Source: Discostella pseudostelligera
Taxonomy: Eukaryota > Bacillariophyta > Thalassiosirophyceae > Thalassiosirales > Thalassiosiraceae
NCBI GenBank assembly: GCA_036940085.1
Contig: JALLBK010000913.1
Span: forward strand, 1-12,084
Direction of reading: 5' to 3'
DNA: 12,084 bases
The translations under genes and the position numbers were made by a program. A model generated the notes under the pieces. The model was not told the origin of the DNA. It saw nothing but the letters and a program-made list of their open reading frames with translations, and made no database searches. This document shows positions 1-7,343 of the stretch, one piece after another (the stretch's first letter is position 1; every line of letters starts with the position of its first letter).

Positions 1-1
1 G

Positions 2-481
2 AGAGAATATCCTCGACGATGCTGTGATGATGATGAGACATTAACCTTGGATATGATGATGTATTTGCCGTTGCATCTTGCCTTCGACAAAGTCTGCTGC
101 AGTGTGTGTGAAGAGTTTCGTGGCCAGAATGAGTTCAAGTGCAGCAAGACTACAGAGACGAGTCAATTGTCAGAAGCATTCACAGCGAAGCGAACGCAGA
201 GCAACAAAAGATCGAGGCGGCATGCGAAGTACAAGGGTGCAAAAATTGTCACTCGTATCATGGATCGCGCGCTACAACCGACATGGGGTATACTGGCCGG
301 TTTGCCAGGGAGAGGTGTATTTAGAAGAGTCTCTCATGAATTAAGTCGGGATGTGACGGCGAGAAATTGTGGACCCGGATATATTTTGTGGAAAGCAATG
401 CAGTCAATTCCTGCTGAAGTATGGGACAAGCCATTTGAATTGAGTGATGAGCGAACAACGACATATTATCCAACAAATTAA
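2..481 (+). CDS. Unrecognised open frame, 3' part, running off the left edge
   Basis: The frame is open from the left edge to a TAA at 479-481, about 159 codons without a stop; the first ATG inside is at 53. I recognise no family. A short stretch LPLHLAF (about residues 24-30 of the visible frame) recalls the core of an ankyrin-type repeat, but one such match is weak. There is a Cys cluster just after it (CCSVC) and a basic patch NKRSRRHAKYKG in the middle. The C-terminal part is rich in Trp, Arg and Gly and ends YYPTN. The two other forward frames are also open for 60-90 codons here, so openness alone is poor evidence. It could be a last exon of a gene starting to the left, or non-coding. 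Confidence 0.33.
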   Translation, partial: REYPRRCCDDDETLTLDMMMYLPLHLAFDKVCCSVCEEFRGQNEFKCSKTTETSQLSEAFTAKRTQSNKRSRRHAKYKGAKIVTRIMDRALQPTWGILAGLPGRGVFRRVSHELSRDVTARNCGPGYILWKAMQSIPAEVWDKPFELSDERTTTYYPTN

Positions 482-610
482 TGTTGTTGAATTCGGTGAT
501 TGATCTCAATGGATGACATTAAGCTGCATAATTATTACCACTGTTCTCTCATTGGCGAACAAGTCTCAATTGATAAGCGAGGTAGGTATTATCCATTTCA
601 CACCCCAACG

Positions 611-2347
611 TTATCGCTTGCCCGATTTGGTGACAATTTTTTCATACTCTTCAATCTGTGCTCTAAGATCAACCATGGCTGCATTCAAAATCTCCTTCCC
701 GGTCGGCTGCCCAACCCGTGCTTGTTCTTTCTTCGCATCGATTTCTTCACACTTTTCTCTAAAATCCTGCACAACTGTGCCTAGTTTCTTCATCAGCCGC
801 CCCCCTCCGATGCCCCAGCCACCAGTGTATCGTTCTCTTGCTTTTGGCGCCACGCTCTCCTGCTCAGTACTTGTTTGAGTAAATGATAGACTAAGGAGCG
901 ATTTCAAATCTTCCACCTTCGCCTCATTCAGTTTGAACAACGACCGCTTAGTGGAAAATTTATCTTCTCCATTCTTTGCTGCATCTTCCGCAATCGCAAT
1001 GGCTTGGAGCATTTGCACATCAGTAAGGTTGTCTTTCGTAACCGAGAGAATCGATGCCGCTTTGAACTTGGCCGCTTCATATAACTCCCTTGCCTCCTCG
1101 GGATCAATCTCGTCTTCGTCGTTGTCCTTAAGAAAATCGGGTAGGTCTTCCTCCTCATCCTCTTCTTCACTCGAGCCGTCTTCATCATCATCCTCGTCAT
1201 TGGCATCGTCGCTATTGTCCGATTCATCGTCATCATGGGCATCAGAATAATTTTTCGTCGCGCTCTCTAACGAAACCGACCCATCCACAGATGCCGCCTC
1301 ACCATTATCCGTCACGTCAGGAAAAGGTCCTTCGTCGCCCGCCTTTGCATCATCACCCGGTCCCCCCACTACTGTCACAGGAGCAGTCAATCTCGAACTT
1401 TGCGAACGTTTGGATGACTTGGATAATTTGGATGAAATCGATATGGTATCATCTGCCCCCCGGATGGAACTACCTCGTGACCCACCCGTCTTTTTTCCCA
1501 ATGTAGGTGTGGCTCCGGTTTCAAGACGTGCCTTGGAGTAATTCAACAATGCCCACAATTCTGAATTTTCATTCCTAGTTGGTTTTGCTGGCAGTAATGC
1601 TGGCTTTATAATGTTGTCGGCGCCAGTCTTTTCCTCGTCGACTTTGGCCTTGGCTTCGGCTTCTGCCACCTTCCTCTCGGCTAGTTTGTGTAGATACGCT
1701 GGATCCTCGATGACTTTCTTTTGCGGTGAGCTGGGAGCCTCGATGACTTTCTTTTGCGGTGATGGGGTTTTGGATTCTTTTGCTTTTTGCATGGCAAGTT
1801 CGATGTAATATGCTTGGTCTTTTACCACTGGCTCGTCGGCAATATCGTCGGGTGGGGAAGATCCAACTTCAACTTTGGAATTAATGATGTTGTCGTCTGA
1901 TTGTTCATCTCCCTCCGACGCTGGTACGGCTGCAGCTTCCCCTTCTCCTTCATTCTCATCGTGGTTAATGACCTCTTCATCCACCGTGGTGCGGGCCTGA
2001 GGTAGATTATCTAGCCGTGATTTAGATAGGGCTAACAATTGCTCTGCGTTCATCTCATTAATGTCAATTTCTGGTGCATCGTCGTGGTTAATCTCTTCTA
2101 CCTCATCCTCTTCATCTTCATCGTCGTCGTCATCATCTCCCTCGTCACCCCCCTCCACATCACACGCAGATTCCGATTCCACCAATTTACATTCATCCGC
2201 AACGACATCTGTAGTAGCTGTAGGCTCTAAACCATCGACACCACCGGGAGAGTCGGACCCGCCGGTATTTTCTGCAAGGTGCACCATCTTCTCAGGACCA
2301 TCGTCGTTTGGGTGGACGATGCTCTCCTGTGGCTGCAAATCGGTCAT
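611..2347 (-). CDS. Acidic low-complexity hypothetical protein, 578 aa
   Basis: A single-exon frame with ATG at 2347-2345 and TAA at 613-611. The protein is strongly acidic: Asp/Glu runs at about residues 67-85 and 371-416, with Ser-rich basic patches between (about 286-319, containing SSKLSKSSKRSQSSR). Two SPQKKVIE units lie back to back at about 196-214. A loose motif recurs: AEQLLALSKSRL (101-112), SELWALLNYSKARL (262-275) and EARELYEAAKFKAASIL (418-434). The last 170 residues are less repetitive, predicted helical, with a Gly-rich YTGGWGIGGG turn (507-516) and a charged helix at the end. There is no signal peptide or membrane segment, so it is probably cytosolic or nuclear. I do not recognise the family; the acid tracts fit a chaperone-like, chromatin or nucleolar role only as a guess. 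The Ser-rich frames seen on the opposite strand are shadows of its GAT/GAC/GAG codons. Its upstream region carries an E2F-like cluster. Confidence 0.8.
   Translation of the reverse strand: MTDLQPQESIVHPNDDGPEKMVHLAENTGGSDSPGGVDGLEPTATTDVVADECKLVESESACDVEGGDEGDDDDDDEDEEDEVEEINHDDAPEIDINEMNAEQLLALSKSRLDNLPQARTTVDEEVINHDENEGEGEAAAVPASEGDEQSDDNIINSKVEVGSSPPDDIADEPVVKDQAYYIELAMQKAKESKTPSPQKKVIEAPSSPQKKVIEDPAYLHKLAERKVAEAEAKAKVDEEKTGADNIIKPALLPAKPTRNENSELWALLNYSKARLETGATPTLGKKTGGSRGSSIRGADDTISISSKLSKSSKRSQSSRLTAPVTVVGGPGDDAKAGDEGPFPDVTDNGEAASVDGSVSLESATKNYSDAHDDDESDNSDDANDEDDDEDGSSEEEDEEEDLPDFLKDNDEDEIDPEEARELYEAAKFKAASILSVTKDNLTDVQMLQAIAIAEDAAKNGEDKFSTKRSLFKLNEAKVEDLKSLLSLSFTQTSTEQESVAPKARERYTGGWGIGGGRLMKKLGTVVQDFREKCEEIDAKKEQARVGQPTGKEILNAAMVDLRAQIEEYEKIVTKSGKR
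1705..1762 (-). repeat. 33-bp tandem repeat inside the acidic-protein gene
   Basis: A 25-nt block is repeated exactly at 1705-1729 and 1738-1762, period 33 nt (11 codons). It encodes the doubled SPQKKVIE unit and keeps the reading frame, so it is a recent in-frame duplication rather than damage. Confidence 0.85.
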
Positions 2348-3030
2348 TGTTAATTTTATTGCGCGTAGACCAGGCGGAGGAGTCGGCGATAGCCAAGAGT
2401 AGATAACGTTGCTGACTATGCGGCAAGGGAGACCGTCGGTAGGGAGACCATTATGGTCATGGTCGGGCCAACCGCTTTTTGCTTTTTGGGCTTGATTTTG
2501 TTGTTGGAGTGGCCGCCGCGAATTTCGCGCCCAAAGCCTGCAATGCTTTTCTCAGAGGAATTGGTCTCTTTATTTCCCGCCATTTTTTAAATTTGCGCGC
2601 CAATGGAACCGAAAAATTGGCGGGAGCTGCAGCAAAGTTACGCGTCTTGGTCTTGGTGGTGTGGGAGGATGTGCCAAAAATGCGATATGGTATGGTAGTG
2701 GAGTGTGCGAGGAGCTGTGAGGAGCACGGATGAGTTCATCTCACATCTCATTCAGCACAGTTTAGCACCACTTCCATACTAGAGACAGCCCCGTTAACCA
2801 TCCTCACTCTCATAATTATTGATGGAAAGGTCAACTCGCGATCACTAATACTATTACCATCATCAACATCGCATTGCAACAACCGGCGAGCGTGGGTCTC
2901 GTCTGCCTCCTCAGTTATCATCCCTCAAGCTCATCCTCAAGCTTAAGAAGCTCAATATTCAACATCGTCCTCCCTCCTGCTCCTGGTGCTTCTTGTCTCT
3001 TCTCCCCACTCAACCTCGTCAAATAATACT
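2348..3030. other. Divergent intergenic region, acidic-protein gene / pectin acetylesterase gene
   Basis: A 683-bp spacer between two divergent genes. It contains an E2F-like motif cluster in its middle (2523-2626), CT-rich sequence just before the esterase ATG (about 2960-3030) and no convincing reading frame. The 84-codon frame at 2479-2733 starts on a non-ATG codon and overlaps the motif cluster, so I read the stretch as promoter and UTR. Confidence 0.6.
2523..2626. promoter_or_regulatory. Cluster of four E2F/DP-like binding sites
   Basis: Four matches to the classical eukaryotic E2F element lie within 104 bp: TTTCGCGCCCAAA (2523-2535), TTTCCCGCCA (2573-2582), TTTGCGCGCCAA (2592-2603) and AATTGGCGGGAG (2615-2626, opposite orientation). 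E2F/DP factors bind TTTSSCGC-type sites upstream of S-phase genes in animals, plants and algae. The cluster sits 176-279 bp upstream of the acidic-protein ATG and over 400 bp from the esterase ATG, so the acidic-protein gene is the likelier target. Binding is inferred from motif match only. Confidence 0.5.
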
Positions 3031-4675
3031 ATGCGTTTCTCCAAAAGAATTGTATCATCGTTGGTGGTGACTATTCTTGCAGTTGTGGTGAATCCTACCG
3101 TAGCAGAAGACGACTCCATCGTAACCTACAATTTCTGCGATGCCGATGCCCTGACCCTCCCCGCCAAACAAACTTCTCTTTCCTCCTTGGAATACAATAA
3201 ATTCTACAAACTCTGTCCAGGATTGCACCAGAATTCCAATGGCGATGGCACTATCCTTTCATTGGGCCAGCCGCGTTGTGGGAACAATTCAAATTTCTCC
3301 TTCTTCGCTACACGTCCTGCATCAGGACCACCTCCAAAAGACAGCCAACAAGAGGACGAGGACGACGATGGAGAGACACATGAGAAAATCATCATTGAAT
3401 TGAATGGTGGTGGAGCCTGTTGGGATGGCATGACATGCAGCTTGGTATCATCTAACCTTGCCATCCCTGCAGAGCTAAACGCTTACATTGGGATGAGCTG
3501 TGCCACCCTTGCATCCTTGGGTGTGAACCTAATGTGCTCGAAGACTATTGCCAACATTGATCTATCAGAATACAACTACATATTCATTCCATACTGTACC
3601 CAAGATGTACATATGGGGGATGCCACACCTTCCCCATATGGCGTGCAACATGCGGGTGGACATAATTTGTATCGTACATTGTCGTGGATATTTGAGAATT
3701 TTCCTAATCCACAACATATCATCGTTACTGGATGTTCTGCGGGGGCGACGCCATTGCCTGTGGTTTATGATTTGATCAATCGTCATTATCAGAATGTTGC
3801 ATCTTCTTCCTCGTCGTCCTCATCCGCAACGGCACCTGGAAGTGGAGGAGGAGTCAAGAAGGACGTGCCCATCATTGATGTCATTGCCGATTCCTCCGTC
3901 TTCTTGACACCCCAAACCTTTCTTGACAACTGCATTTCCAATTGGAAGATAGATGCAATTCTAGAAAAGATTGATTTTGATTTTGATGCTGGTAAGACGA
4001 ATTTGTCAGTAGCCATTGTGGAACATGTATTGGATCGGAGCAAGAGTACAGATGATTTGGTGTATACATTTCATCTTGCCGATCAAACTTCGCAATATTT
4101 TTATCAGTTGATGAATGCAACATCGATGATTATTCCCACTATGGTTGGTGGCGATGGTACCCGAAGGTTGAGGTCATTGACATCGACCATGACAGGCGGA
4201 AATTCTTTCCCAATGATGATGGACCATCATGCTGGTGGAATAACTCCCACTAATTTGCATCGAGGATTGAACGGCGATGACTTTCAATCTCAATGGCTAT
4301 CTGAATTGACTAGTGGCATTCCACTTGCTGGTGTTGGCCATAGCAACTTTTATGTGTATGATTATATGAATGGGACAGATCATTGCGATTACAGTTTGGT
4401 AAGTCTTGACTTGTCTTTACACAAATATTGTACAGGGAAAGGACAAGCAAACTCAAACTATTCCATTGTTATCTTTTATCTTGAATCGTCAGAACAAACC
4501 TCTAGAGTACAATGGATTTGAAACATGGGTATCGACATTTTTGCATGACGATTTTACTGCAAGCCCTTCATCCGCTCCCACCAACAAGCCCACCACTGCA
4601 ACTCCCACTAAAAAAGCACCACCCACCAAGAAGCCAAAATTTAAGTTATCCAAGAAGAAGAACGGAGGAAAGTAG
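3031..4675 (+). CDS. Secreted pectin acetylesterase / Notum-family hydrolase (two exons)
   Basis: Exons 3031-4398 and 4493-4675 give 516 aa. I chose ATG 3031 because it begins a clean signal peptide (MRFSKR, hydrophobic 8-20, cleavage near TVA/EDD at 25-26); the upstream in-frame GTG at 2986 is not a likely start. Family marks in order: GGGACWDG (126-133, oxyanion region), PYCTQD (187-192), GCSAG with the Ser nucleophile at 236, ADQ with the probable catalytic Asp at 351, and GTDHC with the probable catalytic His at 451. Spliced exon 2 restores the family-like end LNKPLEYNGFETWV. The family removes O-acetyl groups from pectin-like polysaccharides, or palmitoleate from Wnt in animal Notum; diatoms have no Wnt, so an acetylated extracellular glycan is the more plausible substrate. 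Family-atypical parts are an acidic linker (104-118), a Ser run (258-265) and a Pro/Thr/Lys tail (477-516). The family call is firm; the substrate is not. Confidence 0.85.
4399..4492 (+). other. Spliceosomal intron, 94 nt, in the esterase gene
   Basis: The donor is GTAAGT at 4399 and the acceptor TCAG ends at 4492; the intron is phase 0. Splicing joins GTDHCDYSL to NKPLEYNGFETWV, a junction that reads like one continuous esterase C-terminus. A second acceptor, TACAG ending at 4435, would give a 37-nt intron in the same frame and add 19 residues. Retention gives a 496-aa protein stopping at 4519-4521. Confidence 0.75.
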
Positions 4676-5284
4676 GAGGATCATAAATAGATGGCTGTCC
4701 TAGACGTGCTGGAGTGTTTAGAATCTCATATTTGCTGAGACAAGTCTCAATGCAGCTGTTGCATTCTCGTAGGTTTTTCTACTTGGCTGCTGGTCGTGCT
4801 AGAGAGGACTCCGAATCATTTCTCCCCCTCTTTAATGAGGTGTTCTTCTTGTGCCACTATCACCCCTCCCACCGTGCAAGATTCATAGCATTTGTGGCTC
4901 GTGCCCATCATGATCATCATTGTCTAGCATGGTAGTGGTATAAGTACCCGTAGAATATCGTTCTTCGACTCCACACGAGCTTCTTCTCCACTTCAGCACC
5001 ACCACCAGCAGCAGCACCTGACTCTTGGGGGTGGTTCAAGCCACATTGTAGTGGTCACAAATCCTCGTCAAAAATCTACTGACCACCGACTAACTACTAC
5101 AAGCCCGTCCTTTTCAATGCCGGTGATTTGTTGTGATTTGGAATTGAGGAGCCCGATGAATGAGTGAGGACATCCTCCCAAGCAAAACGTATCATGGACA
5201 CCACGTGAAGCGATAACAACTTGATTGGAATCGAGATGCGATAGGCTCCAATCTTTATTGTTCTTCTTCGTTGTATCATCCCTA
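4676..5284. other. Intergenic region with no supported gene
   Basis: This lies between the 3' end of the esterase gene and the weak reading frame that begins near 5285. Short frames at 4714-4935 (+, non-ATG start) and 5097-5279 (-) show no recognisable domain. A small hairpin-prone stretch (GTGG...CCAC...GTGG) occurs around 5030-5062, but no tRNA-like arms surround it. The first part is presumably the esterase 3' UTR. Confidence 0.5.
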
Positions 5285-5683
5285 TCGGACTATGACTATG
5301 AATGTGGTGAACACATGCCTTTAACTAAGGAATAAATGCTCATGGAACTGTCTGATGACGAATTTATTTATTTTCGTAACAAGGCTGAACGAGATAGAGC
5401 GAAGATGGAGAAGAAGAAATTCGACACAGTGATAGCTACTTCATCTGATCTCGGTGTGACGGCCAAAGCAGGGGAAGTGAGGGTGTAAACCTATGAACTC
5501 AATAGACAAACAGCTACAATTCTTGAACGGTTCTTAGCGTTATGTACAGAGCAACGATGTGCAATAGTTTCTCGACTCTTGGCAGCAGTAAACTCTGACG
5601 CAGTGTATTTCATGTTCATGACCAACACATTGTGTTTACAATTCTTCATCACTCCTATCATCTATATTGTATTGTTGTTCTGA
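5285..5683 (+). pseudogene. Possible decayed reading frame of unknown origin
   Basis: One forward frame reads protein-like across this stretch apart from two TAA codons, at 5333-5335 and 5486-5488. The middle part begins with ATG 5336 and gives 50 residues rich in charge (MLMELSDDEFIYFRNKAERD at its start). After the second stop the same frame stays open to TGA at 5681-5683, beginning TYELNRQTATILERFLALC. Both parts look helical and charged. The end overlaps the 3' end of the aldo/keto reductase gene on the other strand, where openness may be fortuitous. I recognise no family. It may be a relic gene or mobile-element fragment, two separate small ORFs, or chance. Confidence 0.25.
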
Positions 5684-7123
5684 ACCCAGTAATTTGTCGA
5701 CAACATGCATATTCAACCTCTCGCGACTGACGCTACTCTCAACATTTTCATTCGCTGCACTACCACCGTCCTTAAAGACAAATGCATGACCATGATACGA
5801 AGTTAATCTCAGTACATCTCCCTTCCCGTTCATTTTTCCGACATGGACATGATTACTTTCGTCATCGACGCCTCTATCTCCATCCACCGGTGGAACCCAG
5901 TAGACATCAACCGCACCATCGACATTGTTAACAAATTCCATTGCTACCTCATCCGGGTGTTTATCAATCTGTAACGCAACTTCTGGTGGTTGTGGTGGAT
6001 TACCATCCATATTATTTATAATTTGCATATCCTCCTCGCTCAATGTAAAGTAATAACTGTTGAGATTGGATTCTTGATGTGAAGGATTGGTCGATGCCGG
6101 TAGTACCATCACACCCTGTCGTGTTGCCCATTGTATGACCACTTGTGGTATCGTGGCTCCATATTTCAATGAAATATTTTGCAATAGGGGAGAATGCAAC
6201 ACTGGATTTTGAGTGTATCCCTTATGGTGAAACCACTGTGTACCGAGGGTCGAGTATCCTTGGTATACTATTCGTTTGTTTGGTGGATTTTGTCGATTGT
6301 ATTGGTCGATAGTCTGTCGAAATGCCTTATCTTGATGATATGGATCAAACCAATTCTGTATCACCATGGGTCCAATCCTCTTGGATAATAACTGATTCAA
6401 CAGTCGTTCATCGACGTCACACATGCCTATTGTTCGTACCGTACCCTCATCCATTGCCTCTTGCAATACCTCCCAAGCATCATGCCATGTCCCCTCTGGT
6501 TCATGTGCACATATTCCCTCCCAGCAGTGTGGTTTGTGTATCAAAACCGAATCGAGCGATGTGACGTGCAATCGTTCAAGAGAAAGTTGGAGGGCGTGTT
6601 TTGTGGAGTGAAATCCAAGATCTTCGGGGTGGATTTTGGTTTGTACAAAGACATAGTCATGAACCTTATTTCCTTCGACGTCACCGCTTGATGATGATGA
6701 TGCAACAATCCAATCTTCATACCGCAACTTGGCTTCATGCACTGCTAGGCCAACCTCCGATTCGCGATATCCCCACCTCGATGACTGTGCCGTATCAATG
6801 TAGCGATATCCAACTTCAATGGCATGTAAGATGTGGGGGTAGGCTACGCCTGATGCAGAACCAAGTCCGATGGAAGGAATAGTGACATTGTTCGAGAGAG
6901 TGAATATCGGGAGCGTAATTGCCGTCATAGTTGATATCGGCGGTGGTGTCGTCGACGACGTGGTAGATGCACCAACAAATATGTGATTGACGGCGTTGGA
7001 GATGACAATCGTTGCTGATGATGATGGGTGGACCTTCGAATACAGCAGAAGAACTACACCCGAGAACGATACTATGATCAATGCGATGACACCTCGACCT
7101 CGAGATTGAGCTGATACAACCAT
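5636..7123 (-). CDS. Membrane-anchored aldo/keto reductase with C-terminal VHL-beta-like domain
   Basis: 495 aa, ATG at 7123-7121, stop TAA at 5638-5636. Residues 11-28 are a single hydrophobic segment after a basic start, a signal peptide or anchor, followed by a Ser/Thr linker to about 65. Residues 69-375 are an AKR barrel with the full catalytic tetrad: Asp110 (YIDTA), Tyr119 (GYRESEVG), Lys163 (VQTKIH) and His196 (LIHKP). AKRs reduce carbonyls with NAD(P)H. The usual IPKS cofactor motif reads LPAST (341-345), so the Lys that normally contacts the NADPH 2'-phosphate is replaced. After the barrel, residues about 393-453 resemble the pVHL beta domain: EFVNN, then VYW, a Gly turn, and SYHGHAFVFKD (442-452), matching the SYxGHxxxF signature. 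The last residues are acidic (SDEEL), only loosely like an ER-retention tail. The gene is head to head with the Kelch gene across an E2F-like array. The AKR call is firm; the VHL-beta call is moderate; the substrate is unknown. Confidence 0.85.
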   Translation of the reverse strand: MVVSAQSRGRGVIALIIVSFSGVVLLLYSKVHPSSSATIVISNAVNHIFVGASTTSSTTPPPISTMTAITLPIFTLSNNVTIPSIGLGSASGVAYPHILHAIEVGYRYIDTAQSSRWGYRESEVGLAVHEAKLRYEDWIVASSSSSGDVEGNKVHDYVFVQTKIHPEDLGFHSTKHALQLSLERLHVTSLDSVLIHKPHCWEGICAHEPEGTWHDAWEVLQEAMDEGTVRTIGMCDVDERLLNQLLSKRIGPMVIQNWFDPYHQDKAFRQTIDQYNRQNPPNKRIVYQGYSTLGTQWFHHKGYTQNPVLHSPLLQNISLKYGATIPQVVIQWATRQGVMVLPASTNPSHQESNLNSYYFTLSEEDMQIINNMDGNPPQPPEVALQIDKHPDEVAMEFVNNVDGAVDVYWVPPVDGDRGVDDESNHVHVGKMNGKGDVLRLTSYHGHAFVFKDGGSAANENVESSVSRERLNMHVVDKLLGSEQQYNIDDRSDEEL

Positions 7124-7343
7124 TGTTACAGTGGAAATATGTCAGGGGTATCGATAGATGTTCGTCGTCGTGGTCGTCGTCACTCCTTCACAACGAGATT
7201 GGAGTTGGCGCCAAAACATGCAGTGACGCGACATGCACTCGTTCCCGCCAAAACAACCCTCTCTCCCGCCAAAATATTGAGAGGATCCCGCCAAAGACAT
7301 CCACCCTCACACACCCATTTCCCATTTCCAAGTCAATTCAACG
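7124..7343. promoter_or_regulatory. Bidirectional promoter between AKR and Kelch genes
   Basis: Only 220 bp separate the two divergent ATGs (7123 on minus, 7344 on plus), so promoter and both 5' UTRs must fit here. The AKR-proximal half has a run of TCG/TGG triplets; the Kelch-proximal half holds the E2F-like array and then a pyrimidine-rich leader. Two forward frames span it, but neither has family features and one overlaps both flanking genes. Confidence 0.65.
7205..7296. promoter_or_regulatory. Array of four E2F/DP-like sites
   Basis: TTGGCGCCAAAA (7205-7216), TTCCCGCCAAAA (7242-7253), CTCCCGCCAAAA (7263-7274) and ATCCCGCCAAAG (7285-7296). Read on the minus strand, the second is TTTTGGCGGGAA, the classical E2F element, and the first is the near-palindromic TTGGCGCCAA form. 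Core-to-core spacings are 37, 21 and 22 bp; the last two are close to two DNA helical turns, which would put the sites on one face. The array lies 82 bp from the AKR ATG and 48 bp from the Kelch ATG. Confidence 0.6.

Noticed and set aside
933..1250. Plus-strand Ser-rich frame over the acidic-protein gene (and a similar one at 2061-2402)
   Set aside because: The Ser runs are the reverse complement of Asp/Glu codons of the minus-strand gene; there are no independent features.
2479..2733. 84-codon plus-strand frame in the divergent spacer
   Set aside because: It starts on a non-ATG codon, has no domain, and overlaps the E2F-like motif cluster.
2986..3030. Upstream in-frame GTG start for the esterase
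   Set aside because: It would add 15 residues before a textbook signal peptide starting at ATG 3031.
5020..5065. tRNA-like T-arm around GGTTCAAGCC
   Set aside because: The loop is one base short and no D-arm, anticodon arm or acceptor pairing surrounds it.
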